A DNA stretch of 64,000 nucleotides. It comes from Bacteroidota bacterium. Its GTDB lineage: Bacteria; Bacteroidota; Bacteroidia; B-17B0; Aurantibacillaceae. The stretch spans positions 1 through 64,000 of the forward strand of contig JAUXZS010000016.1 of assembly GCA_030692515.1 (NCBI GenBank), in the 5' to 3' direction. The notes beneath the pieces were generated by a model that worked only from the letters and a program-made list of their open reading frames with translations, was not told the origin of the DNA and did no database searches. The position numbers and the translations under genes were made by a program. Shown here piece after piece: positions 36,431-48,001 of the stretch (position 1 is the first letter of the stretch; each line of letters opens with the position of its first letter).

Positions 36431-36886
36431 TTACTTTTTATAATTTTTTTCGTAAATCTCAATCCACTTTTCAGGTGTCATTTTAGAGGCCAAGTCGCCA
36501 ATTAATTTATACGGAATTTGCTCTGGCTTTTTAAATCGTAAACAACTTTTTCCCATATCGAGCTTTCCTTTTACTTGTTTAGAATATTCATCCGTAAACC
36601 ATTTTAATAGTTTTGGGTCGGCATAAATACCCATATGATATACCGCGATAAAGTTTTTTTGCGAGGCAATATTCATGAAAGGAAGCGGCAACTCAGGATT
36701 ACAGTGATACCCATTCGGATAAATAGAATGAGGGATAACGTAGCCCAGCATGCCGTAACTCATACACTCCTTAAAGCCTTTTGGCAAATTTTTAAGAACA
36801 ACTTTTCTTAATTCATTTATTGCTTCTCTTCTGTCTTCAGGAAGATTTTCTAAATATTCTTTAACTGTAGTAGCAGATGATTGCAT
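36431..36886 (-). CDS. DUF1801 domain protein
   Basis: A 151-residue protein of the DUF1801 (YdhG-like) family. The opening YLENLPEDRREAINELRKVV matches the first helices, then KECMSYGMLGYVIP and FIAVYHMGIYA give the conserved core, and SCLRFKKPEQIPYKLIGDLA the end. The family is small, cytoplasmic and of uncertain function, with an iron-sulfur cluster or ligand-binding role suggested for some relatives. It sits 13 bases downstream of gyrB on the same strand, so it may be co-transcribed. Confidence 0.85.
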   Translation of the reverse strand: MQSSATTVKEYLENLPEDRREAINELRKVVLKNLPKGFKECMSYGMLGYVIPHSIYPNGYHCNPELPLPFMNIASQKNFIAVYHMGIYADPKLLKWFTDEYSKQVKGKLDMGKSCLRFKKPEQIPYKLIGDLASKMTPEKWIEIYEKNYKK

Positions 36887-36899
36887 AAATGAAATTTAT

Positions 36900-38867
<1,968 letters not shown>

Positions 38868-39002
38868 TTATTTTTTAATTATCCTTTAAATATACTGAAA
38901 AATTGCGGATTAGCGGCTATAAAATTGTACGAATTTTACTAACATTATATTAAAAATTTATTGTGAAAAATTAACCTATTTTTATACACTTTAAATTAAT
39001 AA

Positions 39003-40322
39003 ATGACCTGGCATATTTTAAGATATTGGATTAGTTTTATTTTACCTATTTTTTACAAAAGAATTCAGGGTAAAAACATTAACAACCTTAGAGTAAAAGG
39101 TCCGGTAATAATTGCCATGAACCATCCTAATGCTTTTACCGACCCAATTCTTATTAGTCACCTTACTTACCCCATAAAAGTTAGATACCTTGCCAGAGGT
39201 GATGCATTTAAACCTGGTATGGCAGCAAAATTCCTAAGTAATGTTGGTGTTGTGCCTATTTTTAGACTTCAAGATGGAGGCAAAGAAGGTTTAAAGAAAA
39301 ACGAAGAGGCTTATTCTCTCGTTAATCAACTTTTAAAAAAGAATTCTAAGGTTATTATTTTCGCTGAGGGCTTGTGCATTCAAGAAAGGCGGTTAAGACC
39401 ACTAAAAAAGGGTGTTTCACGCATGATTTTTGGGGCTTATGAGTATTTGGGTGAAAATAATGATTTAGTGGTTGTACCGGTAGGTATTAACTACAGCAAA
39501 CCCCATAAATTTAGAAGCAACGCTTTTTATAATGTTGGTGAGCCAATTAACGTAAAAGATTTTATTGAAGATTATAAACAAAACCCTGCAAAAGCAAACA
39601 ATACTTTTTTACAATATCTCGCGCCAAAAATGAAAGAGTTGATAACTCATATCAACAACCCTGAAAATGATGAGGCAGTTTGTCAAATTGAAGAGTTAGT
39701 TAAAAAAGATTGGCTAAAAGAACAAGGTTTAGATTATAGAAATCTCTCGCATGATTTTGAGGTTTTAAAACAGTTAACCGAAAAAGTAAATAAAGCTGAA
39801 ATTGATAGTCCAAACGCTTTGGCAGATTTTAAAACTAAATCAAAAAATTATTTCAACATCCTTGATAAGCATGGTTTAAAAGATTGGTTATTAAATCCTA
39901 GATATAGTTACAAAATATCTTACCTACATTTATTTTTTAGAGTTTGTTTTTTATTAATCGGACTACCATTTTACATTATTGCTTTAATCGGTAATTATTT
40001 GCCTTATAAAATTGTAGAAAAATTAACAAGCAAAATCGCAAAAAACAAAGAGTTTTATTCTTCTTTTGCTATTGCCCTTAGCATGATTTTTTTTCTGCTT
40101 AATTATGTTTTATGGTTCGCTATTAGTTATATACTATCGCCCACTATTTTTATGCCGCTTTTTATTTGTTTTAGTTTTATTTTATGTGGCATGATTGCTT
40201 TGGTTTATCATCCCTTTAAAAAGAAAACCATCGGCATTTATCAGATTCTAAAAAATAAACATCTTTACAATGAGCTTTTTGAAATGCGAAAAGAATTAAT
40301 ATCTTTAATTAACAAACTTTAG
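39003..40322 (+). CDS. PlsC-like 1-acylglycerol-3-phosphate acyltransferase with C-terminal membrane region
   Basis: A 439-residue acyltransferase of the PlsC superfamily. The catalytic block reads MNHPNAFTDPILI, with His and Asp separated by five residues instead of the classical four, as in many Bacteroidota homologues. The later VIIFAEGLCIQERRLRPLKKGV holds the phosphate-binding Glu-Gly (FAEG) motif. About residues 300-410 contain three to four hydrophobic segments absent from short PlsC proteins. It probably acylates lysophosphatidate or a related lipid at the inner membrane. It is divergent to gyrB and precedes the DUF3108 gene by 47 bases. Confidence 0.85.
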   Translation: MTWHILRYWISFILPIFYKRIQGKNINNLRVKGPVIIAMNHPNAFTDPILISHLTYPIKVRYLARGDAFKPGMAAKFLSNVGVVPIFRLQDGGKEGLKKNEEAYSLVNQLLKKNSKVIIFAEGLCIQERRLRPLKKGVSRMIFGAYEYLGENNDLVVVPVGINYSKPHKFRSNAFYNVGEPINVKDFIEDYKQNPAKANNTFLQYLAPKMKELITHINNPENDEAVCQIEELVKKDWLKEQGLDYRNLSHDFEVLKQLTEKVNKAEIDSPNALADFKTKSKNYFNILDKHGLKDWLLNPRYSYKISYLHLFFRVCFLLIGLPFYIIALIGNYLPYKIVEKLTSKIAKNKEFYSSFAIALSMIFFLLNYVLWFAISYILSPTIFMPLFICFSFILCGMIALVYHPFKKKTIGIYQILKNKHLYNELFEMRKELISLINKL

Positions 40323-40369
40323 GAGGCTACTTTTTGTTGCTTTGGCACGTATTTTGAGCTATACATTTT

Positions 40370-41218
40370 ATGAATAAGATAAAACATATTTCAATTAAAG
40401 TTTTTTCATTTCTTGCACTACTTATTTTGTTTTCTGCAGGCAATAAAATCGATATGCAATCTATCATTTCTCAAGAAATTGGAACAAATCATGTATCAGA
40501 CCAACTGCCTTCTACCGAAAACAAAGCCTTTAAAGCGGGCGAAGTTTTAACTTACAGAATGCATTATGGATTAATTAACGCTGGTGTAGCAATTTTAGAA
40601 GTAAAACCAAATTTAATTGAAGTTAACGGGCGAAAAGTTTATCATATTGTTGGTAGTGGCTATACAATTGGAAGCACCGATTGGTTTTTTAAAGTGCGCG
40701 ATCGTTACGAAACATATTTAGACAAAGACGCTTTATTGCCCTGGATGTTTGTTAGAAGAGTTGATGAAGGTGGTTATAAATTTAGTCAGGATTACGCTTT
40801 TAACCATTACACTAAAAAAGTAGACATAGGAAACAATGAAAAGTTTGACGTTCCTGTAGGAATTCAAGATATGGTAAGTGCTTTTTATTCTGCCAGAAAT
40901 ATGGATTTAAGTAATGCAAAAGCTGGAGACCTTTTTAGTATTACTTGTTTTGTTGATAAGGAAATTTGGCCGCTTAAAATTAAATTTATTGGTAAAGAAA
41001 CTATAGAAACTGATTTAGGAAAATATCGCTGTTTAAAATTTAGACCTATTGTACAAAAAGGTAGAGTGTTTAAGAAAGAAGAAGATTTAAACGTTTGGAT
41101 TAGTGATGATGATAATCATTTGCCAATGCGTGTAAAGGCAGATGTTTTGATAGGCAGTATTAAAATGGATATTACAGGGGCAAAAAATCTCGCTAACATA
41201 TCTAGTAAGGTTGACTAA
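40370..41218 (+). CDS. DUF3108 domain protein, exported
   Basis: A 282-residue protein with an N-terminal hydrophobic export signal (KVFSFLALLILFSAG). The body matches DUF3108: FKAGEVLTYRMHYGLINAGVAILEV, then WFFKVRDRYETYLDKDALLPWMFVRRVDEGGYKF and VWISDDDNHLPMRVKADVLIGSIKMDITG. DUF3108 proteins are periplasmic beta-rich proteins of unknown function, common in Bacteroidota. It follows the acyltransferase gene and may be co-transcribed with it. Confidence 0.88.
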   Translation: MNKIKHISIKVFSFLALLILFSAGNKIDMQSIISQEIGTNHVSDQLPSTENKAFKAGEVLTYRMHYGLINAGVAILEVKPNLIEVNGRKVYHIVGSGYTIGSTDWFFKVRDRYETYLDKDALLPWMFVRRVDEGGYKFSQDYAFNHYTKKVDIGNNEKFDVPVGIQDMVSAFYSARNMDLSNAKAGDLFSITCFVDKEIWPLKIKFIGKETIETDLGKYRCLKFRPIVQKGRVFKKEEDLNVWISDDDNHLPMRVKADVLIGSIKMDITGAKNLANISSKVD

Positions 41219-41302
41219 ATCAGTCTCATTAGAATTATTTCAAATTAGCCACAACAAACAAATTATTTTTATAACAATAGATTTTTTTAAATAATCGGCA
41301 GA

Positions 41303-44300
41303 TTATAATTTTACAGCAATTACCATCATGTCATCTGTTTGAGGATATTCCCCTTTCCAATTTACAATGTGTTGATGCAACTCATCTTTTTGTCTAGAAA
41401 TAGGCAGTTGAGATATTTCGGATAAAATTTCTTTAAACCGTTTTGAAGATAATTTTTTGTGTCTTGGTCCGCCAAACTGATCTTTTACACCATCGCTATA
41501 TAAATAAAAAATTCTTCCGGCACTATTCGAAATTGACACAGTTGTAAAATCACTGTTTTGAGCATATCCAATCGACCCTCTTTTCGATTTTAATTCTACC
41601 ATTGTATTTTTCTCAAAATAAACAGCATCATTATTTGCCGCAGAAAAATAAACGTTTTTGTTCATTAAATTAATCGTAATAATACTCGCATCCATACCAT
41701 CACGTGTATAATCTTCTTTTAAGTTTAGTTGCTTAAAAAACAAATAATTTAACCTCGTTAAAATTTCTCCCGGTAAATAAGTTTCTTCCTCGTATACAAT
41801 TTTACTTAAAATAGATGTTCCTACAATACTCAACATTGCACCCGGAACTCCATGTCCTGTACAATCTCCCACAAAAACAATAAGCATGTCTTTATGTTTA
41901 CCAATCCAATAAAAATCTCCACTTAATTTATCTTTAGGCTTATTATAAATAAAACTCTTTTCGATATTTTCAAATAAAACATCCTGGCCTACAAAAAGTG
42001 CTTTTTGAATACGGCGTGCATAATTAATACTATCTACCAGCTCCAATCTCTGCGTTTGAATTTCTAAGGTTCTATCTTTAATAATTTTCTCTAATAAAAT
42101 TTGTTTCTTTTTATCTGATCTAATTCTAAAATAAATAAAAAATAATATTGAAAGAAAAATAGTTGCTATAATTAATATTTGAAACCATTTTGCTTTATAA
42201 AACGGAGGGACTATCACAATCTTCAAAACAATTGGTTCACCACTCCAGTTTTGATCTGCGTTTGCCCCTTTTAATTCAAATGTATAAGAGCCCGCCGCCA
42301 AAGCATTAAAAGTTACAGAGTGTTGGTTGTTTAAAGTTTGCCAATCATTTTCTATCGGTAATAATTTGTATTTGTAAGAATTTTTTTCGGGTAAATTAAA
42401 ATCTAACAAAGTAAAATTAATAACGAATGAATTTTGAGTTTCAGTTAAAGAAATTTCATCTCCATTAACAATTGAGTTTATACTAAATGGGTCACTAATA
42501 CCTTGTACGGAAGTAATTTCAACTTTAGGCATATTAAAGTGGGTGGCTTGAAAATCTGGATTAAACATTACCAAGCCTTTTTGCGATGCAATAAATAAAT
42601 AACCGTCTAAAATATCCAAGCGATGAATTATTTCTGTAGGCAATCCGTCTTCAATCGTAATTTCGGATGTTTCGTTAGTTCTAAAATCATGTTTTAAAAG
42701 TCCGGTAGGGCTAGCCATCCAAACAATATCTTTATAAATTAATAAATCGGATATTTCAGGAAAAAATTCTGACTTACCCTTAAAAACAGTTTCAAATCTT
42801 CCGGTTAATGGAAAAAATTTTATCAGGCCCATATATTGCGAAGCCAATAAAACGGTTGAATCATTTAAAACTACTGAGGCATTTAAATTTCCAACATCCG
42901 GTAATCTAACCTCAATAATTTCTAATGTTTTAGGATCAACTCGTAATACCCCATTAATATGTGTAAAATAAACTTTGTTTTTAAATACAAAGCTCGAAAT
43001 AAATGAATTTGAAATACCAGCAGGTTGTTTTATAAAGTTAAACGTTTCGTTTACTTTATTAAAAACAATAATCTCTCCAATACCACCAATAAAAAGTACT
43101 TCAGGATTATTAGGGTCTTTCTCTATTCGATATAAATAATGTTCTTGGGGATTAAAATAACTTTTTACGTTTATTACATCATCATGAATAGAAATTTTAT
43201 TTAAATTATTTCCTCCAGCAGCAAAAACATCTCCTTTTTCATCTTCGTAAAAATGATTTACAAAACGCTCATCATTTTTATTTAAAGCATTTGGACCATA
43301 ATTTTGAGCCATTTTGCTAACACGATTATAAACAGAAAACCCTTCGCCATCAACTCCAACTAAAACAATATTGCTATTATGTTCGCTAGCTAACACTGCA
43401 GATATACGATTGCTTAAAAAAGAATTGGCTATGTTGCGAGAATTTTTTTTAACAACCTCAACACTTGGTCTGCTGCTAGTTAATTTTTGTAATCCAACAT
43501 CTGTTCCAACCCATAAAATATCATTGTCGTCCTTAAATAAACTCCAACACTTATTACTCATCAAAGACTTTGGGTTATCAGCATCTACTTTGTAAACTTT
43601 AAATTCTTTTTTGTCAATATCAAAAGAGGTTAATCCAAAACTCCAATAACTTTGCCATATTACGTTATCTTTAGTATTGTAGTAGGCAATATTAGAATAA
43701 AAACCTTCCGGAGCTTTGTAATAACTTTGAGCATAACTTCCAGGATTGATACTTACTAAACCATCATCTACTGCAACCCAAATGTTACCTAAATAATCTT
43801 CAGAAATACCAATGTGCTCTGAATTTGCACCTTGAAGAATTTTAATCTCGTCAATCTTTTTTCCAACCTCGCTATATTTAAAAACGCCTGTAACTATTTT
43901 TCCATCAACAATTTTTTTTAGACCTGCCCATAAATTTCCAACTCTATCAAAACAAATACTTTGAACAATATATCCCTCAAATAAATTTTGTTTACCATTA
44001 AAAAATGGTTCCATTTTGTTTTGTGTAGGATTATATTTAAAAACGCCGTTACCTGTTCCAATAATTTTTTGACCAACATTGTTTTCTTTTAAACATTGTA
44101 TATTATTACGCTTTGAATAGTTAGGAGAAGTTGTATCTATTTTAACCCTTTTAAAACTATTTGTACTGTAATTAAAAATATTTAATCCGTAACGAGTACC
44201 CACCATAATTTGATTTGCATCATATTGCATTATCGCACTAATTGTTGGGTAACTAATGGTATTAGTATCGTTTTTTTCGCTGCGATAATTTATGAAGTCA

Positions 44301-44500
44301 TAACCGTCGTATCTGTTTAAACCGGCCGTTGTTCCTAACCACAAATAGCCTTTTTGATCTTGGAAAATGCAATTAATAAGCGAATGTGTTAATCCTTTTG
44401 ATTTTACTTTATCGAAAACAACATTTTGGACGGATTGGGACTGATTTGTAAAAAACAGAAATAGTAAAAAGCCAGTAAAAATTTTCTGTTTTAAAAACAT
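41303..44500 (-). CDS. Two-component-like propeller sensor with Y_Y_Y domain and SpoIIE phosphatase
   Basis: A large membrane sensor of 1065 residues. After a signal peptide, about 650 residues form a reg_prop beta-propeller (blades such as FQDQKGYLWLGTTAGLNRYDG, WVGTDVGLQKL). A Y_Y_Y-type Ig domain (NSYKYKLLPIENDWQ, AAGSYTFELKGAN) leads to one transmembrane helix (773-793) and a coiled coil with the SINYARRIQKALF linker. The C-terminus is a PP2C/SpoIIE serine phosphatase: GDFYW (861-865), DCTGHGVPG (879-887), SDGVKDQ (1002-1008) and TDDMM (1055-1059), with metal-binding aspartates in place. Typical hybrid systems have a histidine kinase here, so this is the phosphatase-output variant. The periplasmic ligand is unknown. 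Confidence 0.93.
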   Translation of the reverse strand: MFLKQKIFTGFLLFLFFTNQSQSVQNVVFDKVKSKGLTHSLINCIFQDQKGYLWLGTTAGLNRYDGYDFINYRSEKNDTNTISYPTISAIMQYDANQIMVGTRYGLNIFNYSTNSFKRVKIDTTSPNYSKRNNIQCLKENNVGQKIIGTGNGVFKYNPTQNKMEPFFNGKQNLFEGYIVQSICFDRVGNLWAGLKKIVDGKIVTGVFKYSEVGKKIDEIKILQGANSEHIGISEDYLGNIWVAVDDGLVSINPGSYAQSYYKAPEGFYSNIAYYNTKDNVIWQSYWSFGLTSFDIDKKEFKVYKVDADNPKSLMSNKCWSLFKDDNDILWVGTDVGLQKLTSSRPSVEVVKKNSRNIANSFLSNRISAVLASEHNSNIVLVGVDGEGFSVYNRVSKMAQNYGPNALNKNDERFVNHFYEDEKGDVFAAGGNNLNKISIHDDVINVKSYFNPQEHYLYRIEKDPNNPEVLFIGGIGEIIVFNKVNETFNFIKQPAGISNSFISSFVFKNKVYFTHINGVLRVDPKTLEIIEVRLPDVGNLNASVVLNDSTVLLASQYMGLIKFFPLTGRFETVFKGKSEFFPEISDLLIYKDIVWMASPTGLLKHDFRTNETSEITIEDGLPTEIIHRLDILDGYLFIASQKGLVMFNPDFQATHFNMPKVEITSVQGISDPFSINSIVNGDEISLTETQNSFVINFTLLDFNLPEKNSYKYKLLPIENDWQTLNNQHSVTFNALAAGSYTFELKGANADQNWSGEPIVLKIVIVPPFYKAKWFQILIIATIFLSILFFIYFRIRSDKKKQILLEKIIKDRTLEIQTQRLELVDSINYARRIQKALFVGQDVLFENIEKSFIYNKPKDKLSGDFYWIGKHKDMLIVFVGDCTGHGVPGAMLSIVGTSILSKIVYEEETYLPGEILTRLNYLFFKQLNLKEDYTRDGMDASIITINLMNKNVYFSAANNDAVYFEKNTMVELKSKRGSIGYAQNSDFTTVSISNSAGRIFYLYSDGVKDQFGGPRHKKLSSKRFKEILSEISQLPISRQKDELHQHIVNWKGEYPQTDDMMVIAVKL

Positions 44501-44540
44501 ACTATTAATTAAAGAAAGATGGATATCAAATATAAGCTTT

Positions 44541-45836
44541 TTATCCCTTTTCCCTAAGCAAATTCAATAAAATAACACCAAATCGATAAACGTCCTCATA
44601 GGAGTTATAAAGGGGCACAGGAGCACAACGAATAACATTTGGTTCGCGCCAATCTGGAATTACACCATTATCAATTAATTGTTTGTATAAATCTTTCCCA
44701 TATCCATTTGCAACAAAAGATAATTGACAACCACGATTTTCTTTTGGTGTAATAATTTGCAGGCAATTATTTTTTTGCTTATTTATTTCTTCAACTATAA
44801 ATTCTAAATAAGCTGTTAAGCCTTTGCTTTTTTCGATTAATGCAAGCATGCCTACTTCGTCAAAAATATCTAAACTTGCTCTGCAAGCCGCCATACTTAG
44901 TATTGGTGCATTGCTCATTTGCCAACGCTCTGCGGTTTGCATTGGTATAAATGTTTTATCCATTAAAAAACGCGATTCTTTTTCATGTCCCCACCAACCC
45001 GCAAATTGTGGTAACTCGGTATTTTTTAAATGACGTTCATGCACAAAAGCTCCGGCAACCGAGCCTGGTCCGCTATTAATATATTTATAACTGCACCAAG
45101 CAGCAAAATCAACATCCCAATTATGTAATTCCAAATTTATATTTCCGGCCGCATGCGCTAAATCAAAACCAACAATAGCTCCTGCAGAATGACCTTTTTC
45201 GGTAATTGTTTTCATATCAAAAACCTGACCTGAAAAATAATTTACACCGCCAATCATTATTAGAGCTATGGAATCTTTATTTTTTTCAATGGCCTCATAA
45301 ATATCTTCGTGACGAATATGAAATTCACCTTCTCGAGGTTCAATTTCTATTAAGGCCTCCTCTACTGAAAAACCGTGGAATTTTATTTGAGATTGTAATG
45401 CATATTGATCGCTAGGAAAAGCTTTTGCTTCGCATAAAATTTTGAAACGATTTTTTGTTGGGCGATAAAACGACACCATTAGTAAATGCAAATTAACAGT
45501 TAGTTGATTCATCATTACCGTTTCTATAGGTAAAGCGCCAACTAATTTTGCCATTTTATTTGTAAGTAATTCGTGATAAGACAACCAAGGATTTTTTGCC
45601 AAAAAATGTCCCTCAACGCCAAAGGTTGCCCAATCATTTAATTCTTGTTGCAAATAACTTTGCGTTGTTTTAGGTTGTAAACCCAAGGAGTTACCTGTAA
45701 AATAAACAGTATCGGTGCCATTATGTTGCGGTATAAAGAATTTTTCGCGATACAATTTAAGTTTGTCTTCCTTATCTAATTTTTGCGCAAATGCATTATT
45801 ATTTTCAAAAATGATTTTGCTTTTAGTTGCCTCCAT
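44541..45836 (-). CDS. kynU: Kynureninase
   Basis: A 431-residue PLP enzyme that cleaves kynurenine or 3-hydroxykynurenine to (hydroxy)anthranilate and alanine. It has FTGNSLGLQPK, the GVEGHF stretch, DLAHAAGN (the PLP-binding Asp region) and the Schiff-base lysine in WCSYKYINSGPG. The GWWGHEKESRF and PNVIRCAPVPLYNSYEDVYRF segments are characteristic for kynureninase over other class V aminotransferases. Other genes of the kynurenine route (kmo, haao) are not in the window. It may serve NAD synthesis from tryptophan or tryptophan degradation. Confidence 0.95.
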   Translation of the reverse strand: MEATKSKIIFENNNAFAQKLDKEDKLKLYREKFFIPQHNGTDTVYFTGNSLGLQPKTTQSYLQQELNDWATFGVEGHFLAKNPWLSYHELLTNKMAKLVGALPIETVMMNQLTVNLHLLMVSFYRPTKNRFKILCEAKAFPSDQYALQSQIKFHGFSVEEALIEIEPREGEFHIRHEDIYEAIEKNKDSIALIMIGGVNYFSGQVFDMKTITEKGHSAGAIVGFDLAHAAGNINLELHNWDVDFAAWCSYKYINSGPGSVAGAFVHERHLKNTELPQFAGWWGHEKESRFLMDKTFIPMQTAERWQMSNAPILSMAACRASLDIFDEVGMLALIEKSKGLTAYLEFIVEEINKQKNNCLQIITPKENRGCQLSFVANGYGKDLYKQLIDNGVIPDWREPNVIRCAPVPLYNSYEDVYRFGVILLNLLREKG

Positions 45837-45905
45837 TATGGTGATATTTAATTTTTGTAAAGGATTAAAAATATTAATTATGAAACGATTTACAAAATGA
45901 GATTT

Positions 45906-46265
45906 TTATGCTTCTTTTTTTATGGTTTCCCACTTCGACTTAAAAGTGTAAGCAAGAGTTGCAGCTCGTTGTTTTGCCATTTCTGCCTTTTCTCCTTTAA
46001 ATAAATTATCTACGGTTTCTGTAAAAACTTCCAACCAAACATCAAACATATATAGTTTAATTGGCAATTTAATATGCTTGTCAAAAACGTTTGTTTTATA
46101 GCCTGCTTCATCCAACAATACAAAACTCCAAAAAGAAACAATGTGGGGTACGTGTGATTGAAAGTTAATGCCATCAAACACAGGTTTAATATCTTCTACT
46201 TGTAATAATTTATCATAAAATGCAAAAATTAATCGCTCGATATCTTCTCTGCTTTTAATATCCAT
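45906..46265 (-). CDS. Group III truncated haemoglobin
   Basis: A 119-residue globin of the truncated group III type. It starts DIKSREDIERLIFAFYDKLLQVEDIKPVF, has INFQSHVPHIVSFWSFVLL (the region around the distal pocket) and HIKLPIKLYMFDVWLEVFTETVDNLFKGEKAEMAKQRAATLAYTF, where a His in the F-helix region would bind haem. The length matches trHbIII proteins. It probably binds O2 or NO in the cytoplasm. It is encoded between kynureninase and the sigma/anti-sigma pair, all on the minus strand, without clear functional linkage. Confidence 0.9.
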   Translation of the reverse strand: MDIKSREDIERLIFAFYDKLLQVEDIKPVFDGINFQSHVPHIVSFWSFVLLDEAGYKTNVFDKHIKLPIKLYMFDVWLEVFTETVDNLFKGEKAEMAKQRAATLAYTFKSKWETIKKEA

Positions 46266-46375
46266 AACTGCGAAGGTAACTACTAATTATTAGTAATTAT
46301 CAAATTTATTACGAGAAAAATTATTTGATTATTGAAAATAAAAAAGCTCTGAGCGCTAAAGCAATAACTAAAAGT

Positions 46376-47050
46376 TTACTTTAATTCAGGTTCTTCTGCT
46401 TCTTGTGTTAAGGCAGGCAAATTCATTGGAGTTGCAATAGACTCCATTACTTCTGCTCTGTTTTTTTTCTTTTTTTTCTTTTTTGGTTCAAAAGTATAGG
46501 TTACTGCAGACTTTATACTTTGCGTGTCTTGCCCAACATTATTTACCATAACAGGTTCAGTTGCTACACTCATTGTTGTGGCAGGTATTGTTTTTGCCGT
46601 TGCCTCAACTGAGTTTGATGTGGGTAGCGATTGCGTGATTGTTTTTGTTATGACCGCTTGGGGTTCTGATTTTATATTTTCTTCTTTTATTACAGGTACT
46701 ATAATTTGTTTTTTAGGGGCGGGCTCTTGATTCTTAACTTCATTTGAAGTAACAGTTGGTTTAATATCTGACACTTCTGATTTTTTAGGGCTTGAGTTTT
46801 TTATGTTTATAAAATTGAAAAGTAAAATTGAAAATAAAACAATAATTCCTCCAAAGACTAAAGGCATTATTACCGTTCTATTTAAAGCGAAATTAAAATT
46901 AGGCAACAATTGTGTTTTATGAACGCTTTGAAATTGTTTTGCGTAAGCCTCATAATTTTGCCATGCCTCTTCCTTAAAAGACACCTCCAAATCTTTTAAT
47001 TGGTTGCGCATATTACGCTCGTCTATCTCGTAATTAAAGTGACTGCTCAT
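46376..47050 (-). CDS. Probable membrane anti-sigma factor or regulator partner
   Basis: A 224-residue membrane protein with one transmembrane helix at about residues 60-81 and no other recognisable domain. The N-terminal 55 residues are cytoplasmic and polar (QLKDLEVSFKEEAWQNYEAYAKQF), a size and position expected for an anti-sigma domain. The periplasmic part is low-complexity, rich in Thr, Val, Pro and Lys, with a run of seven lysines followed by Asn (residues ~187-194). It overlaps the ECF sigma gene by 17 bases, which is the usual gene order for a sigma/anti-sigma pair. The pairing is by context; no conserved anti-sigma motif was found. Confidence 0.55.
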   Translation of the reverse strand: MSSHFNYEIDERNMRNQLKDLEVSFKEEAWQNYEAYAKQFQSVHKTQLLPNFNFALNRTVIMPLVFGGIIVLFSILLFNFINIKNSSPKKSEVSDIKPTVTSNEVKNQEPAPKKQIIVPVIKEENIKSEPQAVITKTITQSLPTSNSVEATAKTIPATTMSVATEPVMVNNVGQDTQSIKSAVTYTFEPKKKKKKKNRAEVMESIATPMNLPALTQEAEEPELK

Positions 47051-47618
47051 TTTTCATGGTTTTATAACACTTCTCTACGTTTTTTTGTAAGTTATACCGC
47101 GCTTTTTCGAGGCTGCTTTTTACGGTTTGTAAACTTGCTTCGATAATATTTGCGGTTTCCTCTAAAGTATTACCATCAATAACATGCAAATTAATTACCA
47201 ATCGTTGCGAGGGAACTAACTGCTGCAACGATTTTATTAATACATCGTTATCAATTAAATTAAAGTCAATAAATTCATTACTCTCAAAAAGATCGAAATT
47301 TTTTGAGGAAGATCCAGATGCGTATACTGTGCTAGCCACATAATACTCGCTACTAAAACTTTTTACAAATGCAGTGCAAGATTTAATAAATTCTTTTTCA
47401 AACTCCTCATCAATATTAATAGCTTGTATATTTCTATTTTTTTGCAGTTTTGTTATATAATTATTAAATCCAAAATTAACAGCTTCACTGGCGCGCGTTT
47501 GATTTTTACAATAGCGAGATGCAATTGCGGCCATTTTACCATAGTGCTTTTCAAACACACTTCTTATAGCGATTTTGTCGTTTTTAAGGATTAAATCGTT
47601 TAATTCTTTATGGGACAT
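47034..47618 (-). CDS. ECF-type RNA polymerase sigma factor
   Basis: A 194-residue sigma-70 family protein of the extracytoplasmic-function class. The region-4 helix-turn-helix is visible at the end: LVPSQRLVINLHVIDGNTLEETANIIEASLQTVKSSLEKARYNL. Region 2 is degenerate but present near the N-terminus (KHYGKMAAIASRYCKNQTRASEAVNFGFNNYI). It directs RNA polymerase to stress or envelope genes. It is followed by the probable membrane anti-sigma gene with an overlap of 17 bases. Target promoters cannot be read from this window. Confidence 0.82.
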   Translation of the reverse strand: MSHKELNDLILKNDKIAIRSVFEKHYGKMAAIASRYCKNQTRASEAVNFGFNNYITKLQKNRNIQAINIDEEFEKEFIKSCTAFVKSFSSEYYVASTVYASGSSSKNFDLFESNEFIDFNLIDNDVLIKSLQQLVPSQRLVINLHVIDGNTLEETANIIEASLQTVKSSLEKARYNLQKNVEKCYKTMKNEQSL

Positions 47619-48001
47619 GAAGTTACTTTATCTTTTTTACGAAGTTTAGTGATAAAAGTTACATTTTGGATAGATTTCAATAAATAAACACAGCCTTTTA
47701 TGCCCCCTAGTTCAATCGCCATAGTCCTTTTGATTAATTTAAACACCAATTTGTTCTCTTCTACTTAAAAACATTTTTCACTCTCACAACCTATTTTTTA
47801 GATTTTTTTGCGTTTTTGTTATTGAGCTGTAAATCAAGCAAGTTAAAGGTTATCAACTTTATCAGGGCAAATTCTCATGTTAAAAACTAGCCTCTCATGT
47901 TAATTCATTTATGTTTTATTCGGGCTTTTTTTTGCATTTATTTGTAAGACAGATAATAAACTAAACTCATTATATATAAAACCCTTAATTAAGTATTTCC
48001 T
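47619..48001. other. Divergent intergenic region (sigma gene / nrdB)
   Basis: A 383-base gap between the minus-strand sigma factor gene and plus-strand nrdB, AT-rich. It should hold the nrdB promoter and the sigma-gene promoter. I see no unambiguous TTTG/TAnnTTTG pair at standard spacing, no NrdR-like box, no hairpin terminator and no small ORF with convincing content. A near-duplicate TCTCATGTTA occurs twice around 47872-47900 with no clear meaning. Confidence 0.4.

Noticed and set aside
47619-48001. NrdR box or riboswitch upstream of nrdB
   Set aside because: No paired NrdR-type palindromes and no conserved structured RNA were recognisable.
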